A stretch of 64,000 bases of DNA from Ophiocordyceps camponoti-saundersi (nom. inval.) (taxonomy: Eukaryota > Ascomycota > Sordariomycetes > Hypocreales > Ophiocordycipitaceae): contig PDHQ01000066.1 in the NCBI GenBank assembly GCA_003339415.1, forward strand, positions 62,001 through 126,000. Reading direction: 5' to 3'. Made by a program: the position numbers and the translations under genes. Below the pieces are notes generated by a model. It did not search any database, was not told the origin of the DNA, and saw only the letters and a list, made by a program, of their open reading frames with translations. The first letter of the stretch is position 1. Every line of letters begins with the position of its first letter. Below are positions 56,100 through 64,000 of the stretch, piece after piece.

Positions 56100-59000
56100 T
56101 TGGTGAACGAGGGGAGTTATATGCACACATGTACCGTACATACATAGCCGGATAACAAGGGTGGTCTTGACATCACTCGACGGACGGACAGGGACTCTCT
56201 CTCCCCCCCTCCCTTCCAGAAGGATTCAAGCACGCGGGGCTTGTCGAGCATGGATCGGCCCTAAAAGAGAGGAGAAACCCCCTTGTCAAGCCACGTTTTG
56301 CCGACCGATTACGATTAGGCTTCTCTGGTGACCAATCAAGGTCGTTTCCGTTCCCCGCAGATTCCTATCAACGTCATGCCGGCCGGAGTTGAGGAGGCTC
56401 TCACTTTGATTTCATGAGCTGACACGTCCGGACAGACTTTACGCCGAAGTAGGGATCGAGACTGAATGTATGAGTAATGGCAGTTCAGAGCTTCATGCTT
56501 ACAAAATCAACATAGACTCCGGATGAAGCCTTTTCGTTCTCGCGGAGACGTATGTACCTACGTAAGTGCATACGTGCATGTATGTATGCTACCATTGCGG
56601 CATCAACGTGGGAGCGCAAGGAGAGAACGCTGGATTTAGGCAACCTAATGGCTTGCTTGTCATCCACGGATGTATGCATGTATGTACTAAGCCCAAGGGT
56701 CCAGGCGTCATGCACAACTACAGCATAGTATGGAAAGGTAAGCACGCAGGGTGATATATCTACCTGTCCGTTCGGCGGGGCCAGAAAGCGGCGCCAAAGC
56801 CAATGGGTAAACAGAGGCACTCCCGATGATGCCGAACAAACGTTGTTTCGTTGCACAACGGCGGGCAGCTCCCGAAGAAATGTCGAGCCGAGTTGAGTCG
56901 ACGTTTAAAGTGATGTGTTTGGCCTGATAGATAGAAGCCATCTTCGTCGATGGCTGGCTTCTTTGGCCGTGCTGCTCCGGACCGGTCCCGTGTCAGGTGG
57001 CAAAAATTCTGCCCAGGCTCCGAATGTAATCTTATCATACCTAACCATGTTTCTTGCAGCCTTGGCACCTACCTCATAAGAGCAGGTGCTTATTGCACAT
57101 CTGGTTGAAAGGCACGATGACGGGAGCCCCTTTCATCAAGCCCCCCTGACAATAGTACAAGCGGGTACTGTACATACATGAGCACTATAGATATACTCAT
57201 TATAGTGGTATTCGTACATGCTGATCGGGAAGGCTTCCGTAGATGCATCTGAAGCGAGTTGTTTGTCTCATGGGCGCCAGCAGGTGAAGGGGGGGTCTCG
57301 GCGAAAGGTGTGGGTGGTCGAGTTACATGGAAGTCACGTTTGCAATGGCGACCAGGCCTTGAAGAGGTAAAGTAGATAGGTACCTTGATAGAAGGTTGGC
57401 ACGTCGGAAGGTCAGTAGTAGGCAAAGTAGGTTCTTAGGTACCTGGGTAGGCAGAGTGGTAGGAGGTGTGCGTGAAGACGGAAGACGGGCCTGGCCATCA
57501 TCCGCGAGGCGCGGTATCAAGGACAGCAAACAAAGAGGCGCTGGCTGGCTGAGGTTGCGGTGTGGGTGGCTCTGGCCTCGTACATACCTACCTGCCTAGA
57601 GGTATCTACACCTACATGCCTACCACCGCTGGGGTGAACTTCTGGCTTGAAAGAGTACTGGAGTAGGTCGGCAGAGTTGGATACTAGGTAGACTTGAAGC
57701 CGGATTCCGGCATGATATCTATCCCCTTGTATCAATTCGAAGTAATCGTCATCGAACAGAACCATGGTCTGTGTCGAGTCCGGAAACACCAATCGTCGTC
57801 GTCTGGCCGGTATTCGGCCGGAGTGCGGCTACGGGCGTCTCTGGCCTGGGCGGTTGCAGGTGTGAGTGCCCGCCGTTGCGGTGCCATATGCGGGCAGGGT
57901 AGATGGCCTTGGCCATTGAGGGTGCAGATACAAACTAACTAGCTCTACTCCGTACTGGGTGGCTAACTTGTAGCACCAGTAGTGATGGTCTCTACAGGCT
58001 ACAGCTCTAGTCTTCAGCTGCACGCCCAATTTAGTACTCTCTCCTACCTACTACCCACAGGTAAATAGGCAAGTACCTAGAGAGGTTAGGCGTCATCTCT
58101 CACACACAAACCTCTCTGTCTTTTACACACACACAAACCCAACCCACCAACCCTCTCCCTCTCTCTCTCTCCCTCTCTCTCCCTCTCTTTCACTCTCTGT
58201 AAAACACAGAGGTACTCAAACATCCCATTCACATGTTTTGACGTGGTACCTTTGAAAATTGGCCAAAAAGAACGAGAAAAGGGGTACTATAGCATGCCCT
58301 AAGTAGTGCCTTCAGTACCTATTACCTCCCCTCTCCCGTGCCTGCTGTGACTTGCATCCATCCCCACAGGACGAGATCAGGAGCCTGTGAACACAATGGA
58401 AGGTGCACTACACATATCCTTTGCTTTACCCTGCACCTGCCTCAGACCTGTGAAAATCAGTACCTTCCTCCTCTCCCCCCCCCTACCGCGGCTGACCTAA
58501 CTCACCTTCCAGGCTACCACCTCTCACCTACCACCTCTGCCTGAACCTCTCACAACGCCGTGGATCCTCCTCTTAGTCGTGGGAGATTCCTCTCCTTCTT
58601 CTTCACTCCATCCTTTGCCCCCTTCAGCAGTCTTCACGCCAACTCAAGGTTATTTCCGCCGCCAGCCCTCTATCCATCCCTATTTGACCCAGGCGGAACC
58701 TTCCAGTCGTTGCCCACTACAGCACGGGCCGTCATACCTAGGTAGTCATCAGTGGCTGTCCTGTTTACGCTGAGCTCGATATCAACGGCTTATTCTGCGA
58801 GCATTCGACTTAGACAGCGGGCGAAATCAATCTCTGCTTCGTTGTGGGCGACGGGACCGGACAGAGATTGCGACAGCGCTCAAGTCCGAGAGAGTGTGCG
58901 TGAGTGAGTCTGACCTGTGAATAGCACGACCAGAGGGGGAGGGAGGGGTGAACCACGAACAAAACAGTGAAATAAGGCATCGGACAAGGACCGCGCGGCG

Positions 59001-59416
59001 ACTGGGGCACAGTGACCCTCCCCCCCTTTCCCCCTTCATCCCCCAATCCGTCACCAAAGCCAACTTCTCTGACGGGCATACCGCCGGCTACCTAGAGCGT
59101 GGCCACCCTTGGAGTTACACAGGACATGTTTCACTCCCTCCTAACATTCCCATCGCTCTTTATCTCTTCCTCGTCGCCGTTCTTCTGCTGCCGCTCACCG
59201 GAGACGCCCCGTCCGACTTCAACTGCGCTCAGCCTTTCACCCGATACTGGAACCTGCGATCCAGTATCTGCAAGTTTTTGGATCAACCACAACATGTAAA
59301 ACATCTCGACCTCGACGCTAATCCCCCCAGTAAGGAGCTTCGTCGAGCATCGCCCATCTGCCGCCTCCCCCCCCCCCCCCCCCCCTTTTCCCTCAATTCT
59401 TGCTGGAGAAAGAACC
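56100..59416. other. Gene-poor interval and Zn2Cys6-gene leader
   Basis: No gene is supported. The stretch has TATG- and TACC-type repeats, CT repeats near 58150-58190 and a 19-base C run at 59367-59385, just before the next gene. The frame at 58948-59466 overlaps the next gene's first exon out of frame and is probably its leader. Confidence 0.5.
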
Positions 59417-62316
59417 ATGGCGGCCAACGTGAGCCGGCTCGAGCACATGGCTGTCGCCATTCGTGAGAATGATAGGGATGATCCCAAAGGCAAAAAGCCG
59501 GCTGTGAAGAAGAGAACCAAGACGGGATGCCTGAGTAAGTGACGAAGCTTCGCCGGCTTCTTCCACTAACATCATCACCACAGCCTGTCGCAAACGCCGC
59601 ATCAAGTGCGACGAAAACAAGCCGAGGTGCAAGAACTGCGTCAAGTCAAAGCGTGAATGCGAAGGCTATAATCAGAGAGTGGTTTTCAAAGACCCCATAG
59701 GCGCCCAGCAGGGCCACTACACTACCAACCTCTACGCGCCCCCCTTGCCCTATCTCGGCGATCCCTTGGGAGCTCACCATACGAAGCCGCAGGCGCAAAT
59801 GCCACTGCAAGCCATTGCGCCGAAGCCCTCTCCCTACAGTTTCGGCCAGCAGCAGCAGATGATGACGCCCCATCAGCATCATCCAAACCTCGACGTCTTC
59901 AACCAGGCCCACCTCTCGGCCGCGTTACAGCCCCCGATGCCGAATCCGCTACTCGCTCCGAGCTTCGCCTCCAGCCATGAGCAGAGCGTCTTCGATATTG
60001 GCCAGCAGTACACTCACGTTCCCCGCCATCAACACTTCCTGGATATCGACCAAGAACCGATCGACGCAGATCGTTCTCTCAACGTCGGCGACTCTTCCTC
60101 TGCTTTTCCCGCCAACAGATTCCATAACCTTGCAGACAATGACTACGATGCCACCTTCTCAGAAGACGAGGCGTACTTGGAAGAGTCCGACGACGACCAA
60201 CCCGACCCTCGTGGACTCTTGGCTCCAGGCATCGGCCATATGCCTTGGCCGTGCCCAGTGACCGATGGGTCGCAGGTAAGGACCTTCTCGGCCTTTGCTA
60301 GGGAACAGACCCTATCCGAGTATATGAACTATGCGCCAAACTCGGAGCTGCGTAACCAAGCTATGCAAATCATCTTCATGCACTTCATCAGCGTCACCGG
60401 CCCTTCCATGTCTCTCTATGAGCGAGATCCGCCTCCCAACGCCGAGCCGGGGCCCTTTGAGCACAACGCTGATGTGGGAAATAACTTGTTCAGCTGTAAG
60501 TCTCTCTCGCCACCCTTAATTCGCCGGCTGCTAACGCCACAGACACGTTTCCTGTCCTTTCGCTGAACCATCCGGGGCTGCTTCACGCCATCATGGCTAT
60601 CGCGAGCCTACAGATCGCCAAAATACAGGGTACCCCGGCGACGGCAGCCTTGAAACACTACCATCTGTCGATCCGAAGGATAGCTAAGAACGTTAGATCG
60701 CCCCTGCGAAGGTCGAAGCTGTCGACTCTGGCCGCCACGCTACTGCTCGCCTACTTCGAAGTCTGGTCTTCGGACCACACCAAATGGTGCAGCCACCTCT
60801 TCGGGGCCCGGCTCCTGTTCCGTGAAATTCCTCTCAGGGACATGTCGCGCATTTGTCTCCCTGCCAAGCGACTCCGTTACTCGACCAGCTTCGGTACTGG
60901 CGAAGCACCGATCGACTTGGATTACCAGCTGTTGAGCGCCATAACGGGCACGCGAGTATCTGCCGAGGATTACGGTCTTCAAGATGGCCAGCCAGTTGAC
61001 CAGCGATGTCTTTATGTGACGGACAAGGATATCGAGCAGTACGACATCCTTCGCGACCTGTTCTGGTGGTACGGGAAGATGGACGTATACCAAAGCGTGT
61101 TGGGAGGGACCAAACTATTGTACGCCCAGGAGCTCGACCACGTCGTAACCACTGGCGAGGCTAACAAGACCCAGCATGGAATATGAAGCGTGGACGCAAT
61201 GCCCTCCGAGGGGGGGCTTTTCGGACATTCACGCCATGTATGCTGAAGCTCGCTTGGTGCGTATGCCACGGAGCTGACTCGGACATAGCTACGGCACATA
61301 CGATCATCTGATGCTGCTGCTTGGCCGCCTCGCGAACTTTACGGCGAAAGATCTAGCGCGCAAACGCAAGGCGAGCACCAGCGGCGGCTCGCCGCCTCAG
61401 TTTCCGGGGATCGTCCCTACTCACGGCAAGTTTCGCGTTCCCATGGGCTTCAGCCCCGAGATGGGTCACTCGCCACGAACGGACACGAATGACGATGCCG
61501 AAGCCCACCAGAGTCTCGAAATAGCTGAGCATGAGTGGGAAAGCATCCGACAAGGGTTCGAGGCTCTGGAGAATCATCTGGGCCCCCAGTTCCAGCACCT
61601 TAACAGCGAGTACACGGATCGAAAAGAGTCGCCTTTCGGGTCCGCCTTGCAGTACCGCACTTATTCGGTTGCCGGAATCTGGATGAACTATTACATGGGG
61701 CTGATTCACCTCTACCGTTGCCGTCCGAATATGCCGCCCGCAGCCATGCAGGCTGCCCAGGTAGCAGCTCCCTCGACGGCGGGCTACGCCATCCAGATTG
61801 GACGCATCGCCGCGGGGCTAGCCGACGATTGCTCGCGAGCGGTCGATCTCAGCACGACGTTGGCGGCGGCTTTTATCGAGAGTTGCTTCTGCCTTTTCGT
61901 GGCAGCCGTGCAGGTAAGCAGAGCCCGTCCCTATCGGAGCTCCCGCAACTCACAAGCGCCGTCTCGAAAAGCTCCAGAACAACGACCAACGGTGCTGGGT
62001 CGTGCAGCGAATGCACGACATTTCACGGCTCACCGGATGGCAGTCTGCCAAGAAGATTGCCAACGGGTGCGAGTCGGCCTGGCTCAAGGCCTACCAGCTC
62101 GGACACGGGCCCGAGTACAAGCGGTCCGAGAACGTGGACGACACGCCGATTTCGGTGTGGATGCTGCCTAGGCGGCTCGACCGGAGGATCTCGGAGCTGG
62201 ACGAGAGGGAGGAGACACGGCTCGTGCTGGTCAAGTCTGAGCAGACGAACCTGGCCTTTGGGCTGCTAGGGGTGGAGGGCGACTTGGATCGCATCGAACT
62301 CGCCGATGATTGCTGA
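59417..62316 (+). CDS. Zn2Cys6 (Gal4-type) fungal transcription factor
   Basis: Six exons encode 881 residues: 59417-59534, 59584-60495, 60543-61119, 61169-61237, 61289-61913 and 61972-62316. The DNA-binding domain is [33 protein letters not shown], with Cys38, 41, 48, 55, 58 and 65. A Gln/His/Pro-rich region and an acidic segment follow. Next is a long helical region of the fungal-specific transcription-factor type (LLHAIMAIASLQIAKIQGTPATAALKHYHLSIRRIAKNV and later IYGTYDHLMLLLGRLANFTAKDLARKRK). The 69-nt exon 4 was deduced because it restores MEYEAWTQCPPRG before IYGTYDHL. The start has a strong ACCATGG context. Target genes are unknown; there is no metabolite cluster next to it. Confidence 0.9.
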
Positions 62317-62528
62317 GGGAAGGCATGGACCGGGGTGAGGTGGTTTTGTAATTGGGGTAATGTAGAGAGGATTCAGCCTAGCATGTATGTATGTATAAGG
62401 CGATGATCAATGTCGACGGCATAGCGCGAGTCTTGATTCACTCGAAATGAGACTCTCAAGACGACGTCAAGAGAGACGACTGTGGCAAAGCAAAAATGTG
62501 ACTCCCGATTCTTCAAAGGCTACAGTCC

Positions 62529-63403
62529 TCAGTTGGCCGGGAGCCGCTCGACTACGGCAGCCATGTCCTCATCAGTATATAATCTAAAGCCCCTTTCGCG
62601 GGTGACGCTGGCCAGCTGGACGTTTTTGGCGTCGAGCTTCTCCTCCATAACCTGCTTCAGCGTCTTGAGGACCAGCGTCTCGGCATCGGTGATGCTGAGT
62701 GACTACAGAGAGGAGGGAGAAGACGGGTCAGTAAGAGGCAACGGGGAGTTGCGAGATCTGGTGACCTTTCTCACCTTGTGGAACTCTTGCTGCAACTCTG
62801 CCTGAGCGCCTTCGGAGCCGGAGCCGATGGCCTTTGCATCGTAGCGATAAAAGGTGCCGCTAGGTTCAGCGTGAAATAGCTGAGGGCCCTTCTCGTCGAA
62901 GCCAGCGATGAGAAGGGCGACGCCAAAAGGCCTGCTCATTATGGTCTCCTCGCCGTCGGCGCCCTCTCCGAAGCGAAGGGCCAGGTCGCAGATGGCCTGG
63001 GTACAGCTCTCGACGGCGAGGGGTTCGTTGTAATTGAAGGCGTGACTCTGACACTCGACGCGGGCGTGCTCGACCATGGAGCGGGCGTCGGCCTGAAGGC
63101 CGGACATGGCGCAGCCGATGTGTCGGTCGATCTCGACGATCTTCTCGACCGACGACGTCTCGAGCAGGGTCGAGGTGACGCGCTTTTCGACGCCGAGGAC
63201 GACGCCGAAGTTTGTGGCTACGCCTATGGCGGTTGAGCCGAGCTTGATGGCTTCGAGGGAGTATTCGACTTGGAAGAGGCGACCTTCTGGGGAGAAGGTG
63301 TTGATGCCTCGGTCTTTTAGGGGATGTGTGTATTAGCGTGGAGAAGCAAAGCGATATTGTTTGGGCGTCGAGGGATACCGTATTCAGATCTTGCCATAAA
63401 CAT
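62529..63403 (-). CDS. PUP2: 20S proteasome subunit alpha5
   Basis: Three exons (63403-63379, 63313-62775, 62702-62529) encode 245 residues, the normal alpha-subunit length. The tiny first exon splices to give [40 protein letters not shown], the N-terminal alpha-type signature with the DRG and [12 protein letters not shown] elements. [76 protein letters not shown] and the C-terminal [18 protein letters not shown] identify alpha5 (yeast Pup2, human PSMA5). It is a structural, non-catalytic subunit of the outer ring. The second intron's removal restores [23 protein letters not shown]. Its start is divergent from the next gene, 357 bp away. Confidence 0.95.
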
Positions 63404-63760
63404 GGTGACGGTGTTTGAGGGGGGTGACAGGCGGTGCAGCTCTGGCACCGGGAAGTAGATGATCAGGAAAGGGGGGGGGGGAGGAACAGGTGAGGTAAGG
63501 AAGAGATGAAGCTCGCGATGGTTGAATTGAAGCTCCAAGTCTGATAGAGGAAGCTATAGGTTAACCTGGATGTTCCAGGCAAGCAGCTAGACTACGTAAG
63601 CAGCCGGAAGCGCGTTGATCCGGACCCAACCGTTGACCCCGTTTGTCAACCCAACGAAGGCGAAGCGCGGAAAAAAAAAAAAGAAACGACGCGATTTGGC
63701 ATCACGATAATACGCGTCTCAGCTGCCCAATGTAGCCCGACAGCGACGCAGGATAGAAAC
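63404..63760. promoter_or_regulatory. Bidirectional promoter region alpha5 / next gene
   Basis: These 357 bp must carry both promoters. There is a G run near 63471 and an A run near 63672. No proteasome-type control element was recognised. Confidence 0.4.
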
Positions 63761-64000
63761 ATGTCATCCGGTGGAACAAGGGCACCGAGTCGCGATGACG
63801 AGCGGTTCAGGACCAATGGAAAATTCAGGACGGATGGCAGGTCTGCCTCGGCTTCGGTGCACGAAAGACGTCACGGAAGCTACTCGACCGACGAAAGGCG
63901 GCACGAGGAGCGTCGTATCACAGAGCGGACGTATGAGACTCATGTCGAAAGGCTGCGCACTACGAGCCCGGAAAAGGTGCCTAAGCGGGATAAGAAGGCA
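63761..64000 (+). CDS. N-terminal fragment of an unidentified basic, Arg/Ser/Thr-rich protein (cut by the window edge)
   Basis: An open frame starts at 63761 and runs past the last base, giving 80 residues (MSSGGTRAPSRDDERFRTNGKFRTDGRSASAS...). It is rich in Arg, Ser, Thr and Glu, with repeated DERR, HERRHGS and ERTYETHVERL elements, and looks disordered or weakly coiled-coil. Such N-termini occur in cytoskeletal, spindle and membrane-scaffold proteins, but I recognise no family. The start is plausible because the gene is divergent from alpha5 and the composition is unlike the flanking intergenic DNA. Confidence 0.5.
   Translation, partial: MSSGGTRAPSRDDERFRTNGKFRTDGRSASASVHERRHGSYSTDERRHEERRITERTYETHVERLRTTSPEKVPKRDKKA

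Noticed and set aside
58948..59466. 172-residue plus-strand ORF before the Zn2Cys6 gene
   Set aside because: It reads across the leader and into the first exon in the wrong frame; poly-Pro comes from the C run.
1..64000. CRISPR array, bacterial operon or prophage
   Set aside because: Genes are spliced and eukaryotic; the repeats are simple microsatellites without the regular spacer pattern of a CRISPR array.

Overview
This is a stretch of nuclear chromosome from a filamentous ascomycete, most likely Sordariomycetes and probably Hypocreales. The genes are GC-rich with short (about 45-110 nt) GT-AG introns. The encoded proteins match the fungal versions of Irc3, Rrn5, Eaf7, Arp9, Tdp1, Gdi1, Nog1, Ddi1, Rrp8 and proteasome alpha5, with a Zn2Cys6 and a C2H2 transcription factor. 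The genus cannot be read from the sequence. There is no bacterial operon structure, CRISPR array, rRNA or convincing tRNA.

Layout. 0.9-25.8 kb is gene-dense: KH-domain RNA-binding protein (+), IRC3 mitochondrial helicase (-), RRN5-like Pol I factor (+), EAF7 NuA4 subunit (-), a GNAT acetyltransferase (-), an Eps1-like membrane PDI (-), TDP1 (+), a MATE transporter (+), ARP9 (-) and a SYLF-domain protein (-). 25.8-44.2 kb is gene-poor. It holds only a tiny single-membrane-span protein (29.7 kb) and a C2H2 zinc-finger factor (32.6-31.2 kb) that seems to lack its 3' part. The rest is microsatellite and homopolymer DNA, an assembly gap, a miniature element with identical 165-bp ends, and a strikingly over-represented octamer, TACGGATA. 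44.2-54.5 kb is gene-dense again: MRPL4/uL29m (+), GDI1 (+), NOG1 (-), DDI1 (+), RRP8 (-). 54.5-59.4 kb is another empty stretch, with two short inverted telomere-type repeats. 59.4-64 kb holds a Zn2Cys6 transcription factor (+), proteasome alpha5 (-) and the start of an unidentified basic protein (+) cut by the window edge.

The genes are mostly housekeeping and do not form a pathway cluster. Several serve ribosome production (RRN5, NOG1, RRP8, MRPL4), chromatin (EAF7, ARP9), and ubiquitin-proteasome or ER quality control (DDI1, alpha5, Eps1-like PDI). I found no secondary-metabolite cluster and no autonomous transposon. The most notable signals are non-coding: the TACGGATA family, the candidate TRIM-like element at 36.6-37.4 kb, and the error-rich duplication beside the gap. 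All exon boundaries were deduced by hand from splice consensus, reading-frame continuity and remembered family sequence. No database search was run.
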